Part shown: piece by piece, positions 33,370 through 42,223 of the stretch | How the letters are laid out: the number at the start of each line of letters is the position of its first letter | Numbering within the stretch: position 1 is the first letter of the stretch | Assembly (NCBI GenBank): GCA_030148705.1 | Contig: JASBSY010000018.1 | Location: 1-64,000, forward strand | Length of the DNA: 64,000 nucleotides | Direction: 5' to 3' | Source of the DNA: Pukyongia sp. | GTDB lineage: Bacteria > Bacteroidota > Bacteroidia > Flavobacteriales > Flavobacteriaceae | The notes under the pieces: model-generated | What the model saw: only the letters and a program-made list of their open reading frames with translations | What the model was told of the DNA's origin: nothing | The model's database searches: none | Made by a program: the position numbers and the translations under genes

Positions 33370-34767
33370 TTATTTGGTAACGAGTCCGTATTTATCCATA
33401 AGATAGATCAGGCTGGCCATAGTGGCTCCACCCAGTTCCAGTTCACGCTTATTTACCGCATCGAAGGTATCGCTGGCTGCGTGATGATAGTCGAAATATC
33501 GTTGCGAATCGGGCCGCAAGCCTGCAAGTACAATTCCTTCGTCCTTCAACGGACCGATATCTGCACCACTGCCGCCCCTGGTAAACGAATGAACATAATA
33601 CGGTTCGAATAGGGGTTTCCAGCTTGCGATCTGTTTAAAATTAGCATCGTCACAATCGAAGGAGAAACCGCGTGGTGTAAAGCCGCCCGCATCACTTTCA
33701 AGAGCGAAGACATGAGTTTCATTCTTTTGCTTAGCTTCCTCGGCGTATTTGCGGCCTCCACGTAAGCCGTTCTCTTCATTCATAAAGAGGACCACTCTCA
33801 AGCTGTGTCTGGGTTTGTAATCGATTTCTTTGAGCAGTCTGAGCACCTCCATCGATTGCACACATCCGGCCCCATCGTCGTGAGAGCCGTCTCCGAGGTC
33901 CCATGAATCGAGATGCCCGCCCACTACCATAAATTTATCGGGAAACTCACTTCCTGTAATTTCCCCAATCACATTATAGGACTGAACATCGGGATAGGTA
34001 CGACATGTTTGTTTGAAGTAGAATTTCAGATCCGGTTTTATTTTCAACGCGTTACTCAGGTAGTTTGCACCGTTAGTACTTATGGCACAAGCAGGAATTA
34101 ACTGGTCTACAGGGGTATCGCCGTAGTTCATATTCCCGGTATGGGGGAAATCATCCTGGCGCAGGTTCATTGAACGAACTATAACACCAACCGCCCCGTA
34201 TTTTACTGCTTCTTTGGCCCCTGAGGAACGCTGGTTAACACAACCCCCGTAAGCTTCGAAAGTTCTAATGAGGTCGGCTTGCATGGGGCGGTTATAGAAA
34301 ACTATCTTACCTTCTATATTAGCTCGTCCCAGGCGCTCCAGGTCTTCAAAATTCTTTACTTCCACCACCTCGGCCTTTAATCCCCCGTCTGGCGTTGCAA
34401 TCGAGCCACCCAGTGCACAGATATCGACAGTAGAAGAAATCCCGGGAGCAGTCTCGATATAGGCGTATTCCTTAATGCCCCTGGTCCATTTTGGAACCAT
34501 TACGGGCTGTAACCAAACCTTGTCCAGTCCAAGTTTCTTAAGTTCGGCTTCAGTGTATGCTATGGCCTTTTCGGCCTCCAGAGATCCACTTAATCGTCCG
34601 CCAATCTCGTTTGAAAGATGCTCCAGCCATTCATAACTCTTTCCATTCAAGAGCGCCGTATTGTAAATTTTTTTAATAACCAGGGAATCTTCACGCACAG
34701 CTGATTGAGCCAATACAGTAGTTGAAATAAGAAAAAGCGAAAGGAATAAATAAGAATTGATTTTCAT
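33370..34767 (-). CDS. Secreted M28 family zinc metallopeptidase
   Basis: The protein from ATG 34767 has 465 residues and a signal peptide (NSYLFLSLFLISTTVLAQ); an earlier in-frame start at 34896 would bury that signal and is rejected. The peptidase domain shows the two-zinc ligands of M28: GGHLDSWD, SHDDGAG, the catalytic glutamates in NEENGL and ESDAGG, with a late His in DYHHAASDT. Between residues 120 and 240 is a PA-like insert (GKIVFYNRP, KYGAVGVIVRS). It is likely a periplasmic or outer-membrane aminopeptidase or carboxypeptidase Q-like enzyme. Confidence 0.92.
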   Translation of the reverse strand: MKINSYLFLSLFLISTTVLAQSAVREDSLVIKKIYNTALLNGKSYEWLEHLSNEIGGRLSGSLEAEKAIAYTEAELKKLGLDKVWLQPVMVPKWTRGIKEYAYIETAPGISSTVDICALGGSIATPDGGLKAEVVEVKNFEDLERLGRANIEGKIVFYNRPMQADLIRTFEAYGGCVNQRSSGAKEAVKYGAVGVIVRSMNLRQDDFPHTGNMNYGDTPVDQLIPACAISTNGANYLSNALKIKPDLKFYFKQTCRTYPDVQSYNVIGEITGSEFPDKFMVVGGHLDSWDLGDGSHDDGAGCVQSMEVLRLLKEIDYKPRHSLRVVLFMNEENGLRGGRKYAEEAKQKNETHVFALESDAGGFTPRGFSFDCDDANFKQIASWKPLFEPYYVHSFTRGGSGADIGPLKDEGIVLAGLRPDSQRYFDYHHAASDTFDAVNKRELELGGATMASLIYLMDKYGLVTK

Positions 34768-34813
34768 GGAGTTAAGCTTTGGGTTTAGGAAAATTAGTGT
34801 GGGTATGCTCGGT

Positions 34814-35692
34814 TTATTCATTTTTAAGCCTGTCTTTAAACTCGGATATTTTAGCTTTAATGTCTTCATCCAGTTCAGGTTCCTTGATATCATCATACTT
34901 TTGTAACTCCTGTAAGAGCAATGAGGCTACAATGTATCTGGCAGCAGGTTTGTTATCTGCAGGGATGTTATACCAAGGCCCGAAATCGGTAGAGGTTCGG
35001 TTAAGTACCTCTTCGTAGCACTCCATATATTTGTCCCACAGATCGCGCTCATCGAGATCTCCCGGAGAGAATTTCCAGTGCTTATTGGGTTTGTTCAGCC
35101 TTCTGAGCAACCTGTTCTTTTGTTCCTCTTTCGAAAGGTTTAAAAAGAACTTGAAGATCAGGGTTCCGTTTTGAGCTATGGTTTTTTCAAAGTTTACAAT
35201 CTGTTCGAATCGCTTGTCCCAGAATTGTTTATTCACATCGTCCACAGTGTTTACATCAGGAAGATTCTCTCCCAGAATGTAACTGGGATGAACCCTTGTC
35301 ACCAGGACATTTTCATAGTGGGTACGGTTAAAAACACCAAATTTTCCCCTGGCGGGCAAAGCAATATAATGTCTCCAAAGAAAATCGTGTTTGCGTTCCA
35401 GCTCTGTAGGTACCTTAAAGCTGTGAACCACGACTCCCCGGGCATTGAAATCTTTGAAAACCTCCCGGATCAGGCTGTCTTTTCCCGCGGTATCCATGCC
35501 CTGCAAGCAAACCAATACGGCATATTTGCCATGGGCGTAAAGAGTATCCTGCAGTTCGCCCAGTTTCCGCCTTGTATCCTTCAATGCATCTTTTAAAAGT
35601 TTATCCGTACTTCCTAATGTATTGAGCCGCTGCAGCTGCGAAAGCTTTACGGTATCCGTTATCTTAAAATCGTCGATGTTCACTTCATGCAT
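34814..35692 (-). CDS. ppk2: Polyphosphate kinase 2 family protein
   Basis: Phosphotransfer between polyphosphate and nucleotides. The 292-residue protein (start at 35692; the upstream ATG at 35722 adds ten residues without homology) has Walker A CLQGMDTAGKDSLI, the Walker B-like NRTHYENVLVTRVHP, the lid lysine/arginine segment EEQKNRLLRRLNKPNKHWKF and GDLDERDLWDKY, all diagnostic of PPK2. Whether it favours ADP, AMP or GDP synthesis cannot be stated from the motif. Confidence 0.93.
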   Translation of the reverse strand: MHEVNIDDFKITDTVKLSQLQRLNTLGSTDKLLKDALKDTRRKLGELQDTLYAHGKYAVLVCLQGMDTAGKDSLIREVFKDFNARGVVVHSFKVPTELERKHDFLWRHYIALPARGKFGVFNRTHYENVLVTRVHPSYILGENLPDVNTVDDVNKQFWDKRFEQIVNFEKTIAQNGTLIFKFFLNLSKEEQKNRLLRRLNKPNKHWKFSPGDLDERDLWDKYMECYEEVLNRTSTDFGPWYNIPADNKPAARYIVASLLLQELQKYDDIKEPELDEDIKAKISEFKDRLKNE

Positions 35693-35817
35693 AGAGGTAA
35701 GACTTTGGCTTAAAGATAACAAGTTTATTTAAACTGTTACTCGGCGAAAATCCTTGTTGTTGTAGGAGTTTCCAGTGGTGGGTAATCGTTGCGTAACGCT
35801 GATAATGAGATTCTTAT

Positions 35818-35845
35818 TGTGTTAATTTTTTTCAGTATTAACACA
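35818..35845. repeat. 9-bp inverted repeat upstream of coiled-coil gene
   Basis: TGTGTTAAT (35818-35826) and ATTAACACA (35837-35845) flank a 10-nt loop in the gap between ppk2 and the secreted coiled-coil gene. A further palindrome, AGTTTA-TT-TAAACT, is at 35722-35735. Both could be operators; no T-run follows. Confidence 0.45.
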
Positions 35846-35905
35846 TTTCTGTTTGAAATTGTTAAAATTTTTGCAAAATTGCCTGTACCCAAAACCTACT
35901 TAACT

Positions 35906-36679
35906 ATGAAATTCGCTATCCCCTTAATTTCATTACTCCTTGTTATGCAGTCTTATGCCAACTCCGGTTGTGATGAGGCCTACCAGTCGGCGTCTTATGC
36001 CCTGAGTCATATTAAAACATCCATGGAGTGGAATAACCTGGAAAATCAACGGCAATACGCTAAAAGAGCGATAGAAGCCATGGACAAGGTAAAAGTTGCA
36101 ACTAAAAGTTGTGGATGTAAGGAAGCCTATAACAACAGCTATGACGCCTTAGACAAACTTTATAAATCCCTCGATCAGGATACCTTCGAAACCAGCCGCT
36201 ACCAAATAAGCAAGGCCAATATCGATGCACGAGAGGTTCTGGTATCGCTGGATAAGTGCAGAAATGAGCCGGCAATTGCGCTACAAACCGATGCTGAAAA
36301 TCTCGCTTTACGAGAACAACAGCTTTTAGAGCAAAAAAAGCAGCTGGAAGAAGATCAGAAACGCTTAGAGCGTCTCATGGCAGAACAACAGCGAAAACAA
36401 CAGTTGCTGGCCGAAGAACTGGAACAGAAATTCACAACTCAAAAAACTTTGAAAACAAATGCCGAAGCCGGACTCCAGCAGTTGGAAGATTTAGTAGTGT
36501 CTTTGATAGCAACCATGGACTGTCCAAAAAAATTTCCAATGGCAAAAAATTATGTGAGGGAAATTGAATCCATGCAAGATGAATCGCTCAGTTCGACCAG
36601 GGCATTTTACTCATCGAAAATTAAGGAAATGGCCTTTGCACTCATCAATAACCTAAGTGCCTGCGAAGAACAGGACTAA
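35906..36679 (+). CDS. Secreted coiled-coil protein, unknown
   Basis: The start ATG at 35906 gives 257 residues with a signal peptide (PLISLLLVMQSYANSG). The N-terminal half has five cysteines (SGCDEAY, TKSCGCKEAY, DKCRNEP) and repeats the pattern AYQSASYALSHIK / AYNNSYDALDKLY, suggesting two related helical units. Residues 140-200 are a Gln/Glu/Leu coiled coil (REQQLLEQKKQLEEDQKRLE). A final helical part has CPKKFP and CEEQD. I know no family for it. It is alone in its orientation, converging on the response-regulator gene. Confidence 0.7.
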   Translation: MKFAIPLISLLLVMQSYANSGCDEAYQSASYALSHIKTSMEWNNLENQRQYAKRAIEAMDKVKVATKSCGCKEAYNNSYDALDKLYKSLDQDTFETSRYQISKANIDAREVLVSLDKCRNEPAIALQTDAENLALREQQLLEQKKQLEEDQKRLERLMAEQQRKQQLLAEELEQKFTTQKTLKTNAEAGLQQLEDLVVSLIATMDCPKKFPMAKNYVREIESMQDESLSSTRAFYSSKIKEMAFALINNLSACEEQD

Positions 36680-36701
36680 AGTTCTATACCCTGCCTGAAT
36701 A

Positions 36702-37865
36702 TCATTTGGTGGCAAAGAGTTTTACGTCTTCCTCGGTTACTTCGGCGTCGCCGAGAATGATTAACCGTTCCACGACATTTCTAAGTTCCCTGATATTCCC
36801 GGTCCAGTCGTATTCTTTTAATTTTTTAAGCGCCTTGTCTGAGAACTTCTTGCGCGCAGTGCCGTGTTCATCGGCTATCTTCTGTGTGAAATACTCCACT
36901 AACAGCGGAATATCCTCCCTGCGTTCGTTCAACGGGGGCACCATAATGAGTATGACGGCAAGGCGATGATACAAATCCTCCCGGAACCTTCCCTGGGCGA
37001 TCTCTTCCTTTAAATTTTTATTTGTTGCTGCAATTACACGAACGTCCACTTTGATGTCCTTATCGCTGCCAACTCGCTGAACTTTGTTCTCCTGAAGCGC
37101 CCTTAATACTTTTGCCTGAGCCGATAGACTCATGTCGCCTACCTCATCCAGGAAGATGGTTCCTCCGTTTGCCGCTTCGAATTTACCAGCCCGGTCCTTG
37201 TTTGCTGAAGTGAAAGCACCTTTTACATGGCCGAAGAGCTCACTTTCAATTAATTCACTGGGAATAGCAGCGCAATTCACTTCTATCATCGGTCCGCCGG
37301 AGCGATCACTTTTCTGGTGCAGCCAGTGCGCCACCAGTTCTTTTCCTGTACCGTTTGGGCCGGTTATAAGCACCCTGGCTTCCGTTGGAGCAACTTTCTC
37401 GATCATTTCCTTGATCTGTTGAATGGCCGACGATTCGCCTACCATTTCGTAATTCTTGCTTACTTTTTTCTTTAGGCGGGTATTCTCAACAACCAGTTCC
37501 TTCCTGTCAAGCGCTATGCGTACAGTATTTAAGAGGCGATTCAGATCGGGGGGCTTGGAGATATAATCGAAAGCTCCAAGCCTCATGGTATTGACAGCCG
37601 TATCCAGGTCCCCATGTCCGGAAATCATCACTATTGGCACTTCGGGCTTTATTTTCTTTACGGCTTCGAGAACTTCCACCCCATCCATCTTTGGCATTTT
37701 GATATCACAGAGAATGAGATCGAAATCGTCTTTTTTAATCAGTTCAATTCCCGCCAGGCCATCTTCAGCCTCGACGACTTCGTAATTTTCACTTTCTTCG
37801 GTAAGAATTTTAACTAGTACGCGGCGAATGGCCGCTTCATCTTCGATAATAAGAATTCTTGGCAT
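36702..37865 (-). CDS. NtrC-like response regulator lacking a DNA-binding domain
   Basis: The 387-residue protein has a receiver domain with phospho-acceptor in ILCDIKMPKMDG (Asp53 or 54), then an AAA+ domain with Walker A GPNGTGKELVAH, GHVKGAFTSANKDRAGKFEA, Walker B GTIFLDEVGDM and sensor motifs (RFREDLYHRLAV). It ends at ELRNVVERLIILGDAEVTEE and DVKLFATK without the C-terminal Fis-type helix-turn-helix. The sigma-54 contact motif GAFTGA reads GAFTSA. This short form recurs in Bacteroidota. It follows the DUF6268 gene by 1 nt. The cognate kinase is not in the window. Confidence 0.9.
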   Translation of the reverse strand: MPRILIIEDEAAIRRVLVKILTEESENYEVVEAEDGLAGIELIKKDDFDLILCDIKMPKMDGVEVLEAVKKIKPEVPIVMISGHGDLDTAVNTMRLGAFDYISKPPDLNRLLNTVRIALDRKELVVENTRLKKKVSKNYEMVGESSAIQQIKEMIEKVAPTEARVLITGPNGTGKELVAHWLHQKSDRSGGPMIEVNCAAIPSELIESELFGHVKGAFTSANKDRAGKFEAANGGTIFLDEVGDMSLSAQAKVLRALQENKVQRVGSDKDIKVDVRVIAATNKNLKEEIAQGRFREDLYHRLAVILIMVPPLNERREDIPLLVEYFTQKIADEHGTARKKFSDKALKKLKEYDWTGNIRELRNVVERLIILGDAEVTEEDVKLFATK

Positions 37866-37866
37866 T

Positions 37867-38784
37867 TTAAATTTTTAGTTTAAATCCGGTTCGCATATAA
37901 TACGTATTGGCTTCATTAAAGGTATACAGATTATTTCTGTCTTCATCCCGAAGTCTTATTTCATTATACCCGGTATATCCCACATATAGATAATACAGGA
38001 TGTGGTCTGTAAAGAAATACTCATAACCCAGTCCACCCAATATCACTGTCATAGAAATATTGATAGCCCTGGCATCTGCAGTGCTGCTCGTGGACGGAAC
38101 GATCAAATCCTTTTGAAGGTTGGCATACGATCCATCCAGCGTAATCATGGCCTGCAGGGCGTGTTTTTCACCTATTAGATACTTCAGGTTTGTTTTAGGG
38201 GTTCCCAGGGAGTATGACCAATTGGGATGAAACAGCTTGTAATAATTAATTACAGGCAGTGGGAAAGGACGTCCGGCATTGGTACTGTAATGCAATCCCA
38301 GGATCAGCCTCGAAGGTTTTTGAACCTCGTCGCCGGTATTATCTTTAATGAAATACCCCGCCCCGGTAAAGCTCAGGTCGCGACCGGTAACCGAATTGGT
38401 TTGAAAATTAGATGCGATCTCTGCACCTGCCTTTACACCAATTCGCCATTTTTCATTCATCTTGAAGGTGTATCCAAGTGCTACCCGGAACATTTGGAAG
38501 CGTTCCAGGTTCCTTGTTCTGAAGGGCACAGGGTCTTCAATATCGAGATCGATATTCCTGTATTCTACACCCGGAACCAGATAACTGCCATTATCGTCCA
38601 GTTTAATGGGGTAATTCACAAAAGCCCTAAAGCGATTTATGGTATTATCGGATTGCGATTGCGGAATATAGGTATATTCCAGTCGTACAATATCGGTTTC
38701 CTGCGCAAACAGGTTATTTAGAAATAGAACTGCTACTACAAGCAGGCTGTATCTTCCTCGGGGTTCACTACGTCTTTTCAGCAT
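37867..38784 (-). CDS. DUF6268-type outer-membrane beta-barrel-like protein
   Basis: The 305-residue protein has a signal peptide (SLLVVAVLFLNNLFAQ) and alternating beta strands with aromatic girdles (RFQMFRVALGYTFKMNEKWR, GYEYFFTDHILYYLYVGYTG), ending in a strand with terminal aromatic/hydrophobic residues (YMRTGFKLKI). It matches the DUF6268 family of Bacteroidota, whose function is not known. Its start shares one base with the stop codon of the MscS gene. Confidence 0.75.
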   Translation of the reverse strand: MLKRRSEPRGRYSLLVVAVLFLNNLFAQETDIVRLEYTYIPQSQSDNTINRFRAFVNYPIKLDDNGSYLVPGVEYRNIDLDIEDPVPFRTRNLERFQMFRVALGYTFKMNEKWRIGVKAGAEIASNFQTNSVTGRDLSFTGAGYFIKDNTGDEVQKPSRLILGLHYSTNAGRPFPLPVINYYKLFHPNWSYSLGTPKTNLKYLIGEKHALQAMITLDGSYANLQKDLIVPSTSSTADARAINISMTVILGGLGYEYFFTDHILYYLYVGYTGYNEIRLRDEDRNNLYTFNEANTYYMRTGFKLKI

Positions 38785-39689
38785 TAATCAGATTTTAATT
38801 GTGCCGGAAACAAATGAACGTCTCGTTGCGGGAATGGGATGGTGACACCGTTTTCTCGGAATAATTTGTCTATGGTAAACCGAATGTCACTTTTTATGCC
38901 CGGATCAATAAAACTGTCATTTATAAAAAAGCACAGATTAAAGATAAGCGCTGAATCGCCAAAATCTGAAAAAAGTACGAAAGCTTTAGGTTTTTTTAAC
39001 ACTCCCCGCTGATTTGCCACACTTTCCAGCAGTAATTGCTCTACTTTGCGAACATCACTGCCATAGGCTACACCAACGGTTACATTTTCGCGGGTAATCC
39101 TGTGATTCTGAGTGTAGTTAACTATACTGTCACTGATAAATTTATGGTTGGGAATGATGATAATCTTATCATCGCGGGTAATAGCCCGTGTAGTTCGCAA
39201 TTTGATGTCGATTACCCGTCCCACGCGGCCTTCCACTTCAATTACATCCCCAACAAGTAAGGATTTATCGAGAATGATGAATATTCCTCCTATAACATCC
39301 TGAAAAAGTTCCTGAAGCGCAAGACCAAGTCCGACGAATAAGGCGGCAGAAGCGGCCAAAAATGGGGTAATGTTCACACCGGCTACGCTCAAGACTGAAA
39401 AAACAACTATGATGTATACTACATATTTGATAAACTTAAAGACACTGATGAATTTAAGTTTATCGGTCTCTTCCATCTTGCGGGTGAAGAGTTTACGAAC
39501 AATCTTCAGGATAAAACTGGCGAGAAAGAAGGAAAAGGTAATTAGCAACAATAATCCAACCGTAATGTTGATTTGCTTTTCTCCCGATCCGAAGTGGAAA
39601 CCCCAATTGAGGACATCCTGAATGGTTCCCCAAATATCTTCTGTAACGACTTCTTCTATTTTGGCAGTGACTTTTTCCTCCTGAAACAT
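38784..39689 (-). CDS. MscS family small-conductance mechanosensitive channel
   Basis: The 301-residue protein has about three membrane helices (LLLITFSFFLASFIL near 45-60, YVVYIIVVFSVLSVAGV near 88-104, then the pore helix AASAALFVGLGLALQELFQD) and the beta domain FIILDKSLLVGDVIEVEG with GRVIDIKLRTTR. It releases solutes upon hypo-osmotic shock. It sits between the ABC exporter permease (2 nt upstream) and the DUF6268 gene, and appears to be co-transcribed with both. Confidence 0.93.
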   Translation of the reverse strand: MFQEEKVTAKIEEVVTEDIWGTIQDVLNWGFHFGSGEKQINITVGLLLLITFSFFLASFILKIVRKLFTRKMEETDKLKFISVFKFIKYVVYIIVVFSVLSVAGVNITPFLAASAALFVGLGLALQELFQDVIGGIFIILDKSLLVGDVIEVEGRVGRVIDIKLRTTRAITRDDKIIIIPNHKFISDSIVNYTQNHRITRENVTVGVAYGSDVRKVEQLLLESVANQRGVLKKPKAFVLFSDFGDSALIFNLCFFINDSFIDPGIKSDIRFTIDKLFRENGVTIPFPQRDVHLFPAQLKSD

Positions 39690-39691
39690 TG

Positions 39692-40999
39692 CTAATATTT
39701 AAGCCATTTTATTAGTTCCTTATAACTCGCTTTCTTGCCGTACATCAATATCCCCACCCTGTAGATCTTCGCGGCAAACCAGACGGTTCCTATAAAAGTA
39801 GCAAATAAAATAAGTACCGACACAATTTGTTGCCAAATTGGCACTCCAAACGGGATACGCATAAGCATCACTACCGGGGAGGTAAACGGGATAAAAGAAA
39901 ACACCTGGGAAACGGTGCCGTGGGGGTTATCAATTACGGTAAAGAATCCTACATAAACAGCCAGGATCAGGGGCATAAGTATTGGCAACATAAATTGCTG
40001 GGTATCGGTTTCGCTATCTACTGCAGCCCCTATGGCCGCATACAAGGAGGCGTACAACAGGTATCCTCCCACAAAGAACAAAATAAACATGATCACGAGA
40101 TTGAGAATCGGGAGCGATTTTATCTCGAGAATGATCTCGCGTATTAATTCTTCACTTCCGCCGGCTGCCTGGGCCTGGGCAAGTGCTTCCTGCTGCTGCA
40201 CAGCAGCGGGGTCTATTCCGAAGATCGCTGTAATCACCATACTGAAGATCCCCAGTAGTACCACCCAGGCGACGAATTGTGTAATTCCCGCCAATGATGT
40301 TCCAAGGATCTTTCCAAGAAGTAGTTTTATTGGTTTTACCGAGGAAATAATCACTTCAATGATCCTGCTGGTTTTTTCCTCGATCACACTGCGCATGATC
40401 ATGTTTCCGTAGATGATAATAAACATAAAGAGAAGGTAGCCGGCTATTCCTCCGAATATCAACTTTAAGCCGGAACCCAGTTTGGAGGTAGTCTCTCCAC
40501 TAAAGGTTTCCAGGTTTGTGTTCACACGTATCCGTAATTCCTTGATTCGCTCCGGATCCATTCCTACTTCACGCAGCTTCATCATATTGGCCTTATCCTC
40601 AATGGCATCTTCGATATCGTCCATCACCACCAGGGAGGGAGAATCTTCCGAATAAAAAGTGATTTGGTTGGAGAGAGACGAAATACTATCCACTTTAGGG
40701 ATGTATAACAAGCCGTAATTTTCGGCTTCCTCCACATATGTTTTGGCCTCCTGTAAAGAGGTATTCGACAACATCTCGTATTTTAACTTATCATCGCTTT
40801 CAAACTGTTCGGCAAAGAGACCACTCTCGTCCAGCACGGAGATTACTCTTACCTTCTCATTATTTAGCTGAGATAGATAGGCTACCAGCGTAATTATACC
40901 GACCATAATTAGCGGGCTAAGAAAGGTCATAATGATAAAGGCCTTATTTCGAACCTTATTGAGATATTCACGTTTGATAATAAGAGGTAAGTGGTTCAT
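39692..40999 (-). CDS. ABC-2 type exporter permease (NatB-like)
   Basis: The 435-residue permease has an N-terminal helix (KAFIIMTFLSPLIMVGIITL), a long extracytoplasmic loop of about 150 residues, and five or six further helices (LLFMFIIIYGNMIMRSVIEE, then KPIKLLLGKILGTSLAGITQ and VIMFILFFVGGYLLYASLYA). VIEEKTSRIIEVIISSVKP is the typical ABC-2 exporter signature. It shares one base with the ATPase gene upstream. The substrate is unknown; NatAB-type exporters move Na+ or other small compounds. Confidence 0.9.
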   Translation of the reverse strand: MNHLPLIIKREYLNKVRNKAFIIMTFLSPLIMVGIITLVAYLSQLNNEKVRVISVLDESGLFAEQFESDDKLKYEMLSNTSLQEAKTYVEEAENYGLLYIPKVDSISSLSNQITFYSEDSPSLVVMDDIEDAIEDKANMMKLREVGMDPERIKELRIRVNTNLETFSGETTSKLGSGLKLIFGGIAGYLLFMFIIIYGNMIMRSVIEEKTSRIIEVIISSVKPIKLLLGKILGTSLAGITQFVAWVVLLGIFSMVITAIFGIDPAAVQQQEALAQAQAAGGSEELIREIILEIKSLPILNLVIMFILFFVGGYLLYASLYAAIGAAVDSETDTQQFMLPILMPLILAVYVGFFTVIDNPHGTVSQVFSFIPFTSPVVMLMRIPFGVPIWQQIVSVLILFATFIGTVWFAAKIYRVGILMYGKKASYKELIKWLKY

Positions 41000-41937
41000 T
41001 AGTTGAAGTTTTTACTGTTGGAAACCGTCTGAATAAAGATGTCGTTAGCGGAAGGAATCACTTCAACAAAATGACTCAGGGTTCCCAGGGTGGTTAAATG
41101 ACTCACCAGATTATTGGCAGCTACTCCCTCAGGTAGTTTTATTCTTAACTGAAGTTCCTCGTTTATAGTTTTGAACTGAGTAGGTAATAATTCGAAGCGT
41201 GCTTTTAGACCGGCAGTAACCTCAACGGGATTTTCGGTAATCAGGCCGATATCGTAGGTATTTGCCCGGTATTCCCGTTTAATGTCGATTAATTTTCCGT
41301 CCAGTATCTTCCTGGACTGGTGGATTAACGCAATATGATCGCACATTTCCTCCACCGATTCCATGCGATGGGTGGAAAATATCACGGTAGCACCTTCATC
41401 CCTCAACCTCAGGATCTCGTCCTTTATCAGGTTAGCGTTGATGGGATCGAAACCACTGAACGGTTCGTCGAAAATAAGCAGTTTGGGTTCATGAAGTACG
41501 GTCACCACAAATTGGATCTTCTGGGCCATACCCTTGGATAGTTCCTGTATTTTCTTATTCCACCAATCGCCTATTTCCAGGCGTTCAAACCAGTACTTCA
41601 GTCGGGTTTTAGCCTCCTGCCGCGATAATCCCTTTAATTGCGACAAGTAGAGGGCCTGCTCTCCTACCTTCATGGATTTGTAAAGTCCCCTCTCCTCGGG
41701 CAGATAACCAATATTTCGAATGTGTGCAGGTTTAAGGGGTTCCCCGTCAAGGATTACAGTACCCGTATCCGGCATGGTAATTTGGTTTATTATTCGGATA
41801 AATGTCGTCTTACCGGCCCCGTTCGGACCCAGGAGACCGAAGATACTACCACGAGGCACTTCGATAGAAACATTGTCGAGGGCTTTAAAAGCTCCAAAGG
41901 ATTTCGAAACAGTATTCGCAATCAGAAGTTTGTCCAT
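40999..41937 (-). CDS. ABC exporter ATP-binding protein (NatA-like, DUF4162)
   Basis: The 312-residue ATPase has Walker A GLLGPNGAGKTTFIRI, the signature ELSKGMAQKIQFVVTVLHEP, Walker B LLIFDEPFSGFDPINANLIK and the H-loop VIFSTHRM. A C-terminal DUF4162-like domain follows from about residue 210. It pairs with the permease encoded immediately downstream. Both may share a transcript with mscS, the DUF6268 gene and the response regulator. Confidence 0.93.
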   Translation of the reverse strand: MDKLLIANTVSKSFGAFKALDNVSIEVPRGSIFGLLGPNGAGKTTFIRIINQITMPDTGTVILDGEPLKPAHIRNIGYLPEERGLYKSMKVGEQALYLSQLKGLSRQEAKTRLKYWFERLEIGDWWNKKIQELSKGMAQKIQFVVTVLHEPKLLIFDEPFSGFDPINANLIKDEILRLRDEGATVIFSTHRMESVEEMCDHIALIHQSRKILDGKLIDIKREYRANTYDIGLITENPVEVTAGLKARFELLPTQFKTINEELQLRIKLPEGVAANNLVSHLTTLGTLSHFVEVIPSANDIFIQTVSNSKNFN

Positions 41938-42095
41938 AGAAAATTTTTGTCGGTGCTAAGATATCCAAACCCTGTGAGTTGGCGCAGATATAACAAATTA
42001 TTTAAGGTTTGTTGTCTGCTGTAGCTTTTTGTTACAGCACGCGGCGCACTAATCCGCAATTACATTATTTCAGCATTAAATTTCACTACATATCA

Positions 42096-42132
42096 AAAAC
42101 AAAACCCACCCTTAAATTGCTTAGAGGGTGGG
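42096..42132 (-). terminator. Terminator downstream of dnaJ
   Basis: CCCACCCT (42105-42112) / AGGGTGGG (42125-42132); on the minus strand the stem is followed by TTTTGTTTTTG. It ends the grpE-dnaJ transcript. Confidence 0.75.
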
Positions 42133-42161
42133 AAAAAAATTGCTATGAAAAAGAAAAATTA

Positions 42162-42181
42162 TCACTAAAAAGATTTAGTGA
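42162..42181 (-). terminator. Second hairpin downstream of dnaJ
   Basis: TCACTAAA (42162-42169) / TTTAGTGA (42174-42181) with loop AAGA; followed by a T-rich tract on the minus strand. It comes before the stronger terminator at 42096-42132, so the pair is in tandem. Confidence 0.55.
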
Positions 42182-42223
42182 CAAATCAAATATATATAAA
42201 AATATTCAATTTGGGTTGTTTTC

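Noticed and set aside
33330-33371. Possible terminator AAAACTTCC / GGAGGTTTT after the M28 peptidase gene
   Set aside because: The stem has a G-U pair, the loop is 24 nt long and no T-run follows on the minus strand.
34768-34896. In-frame extension of the M28 peptidase
   Set aside because: It would place 43 basic, non-homologous residues before a clear signal peptide.
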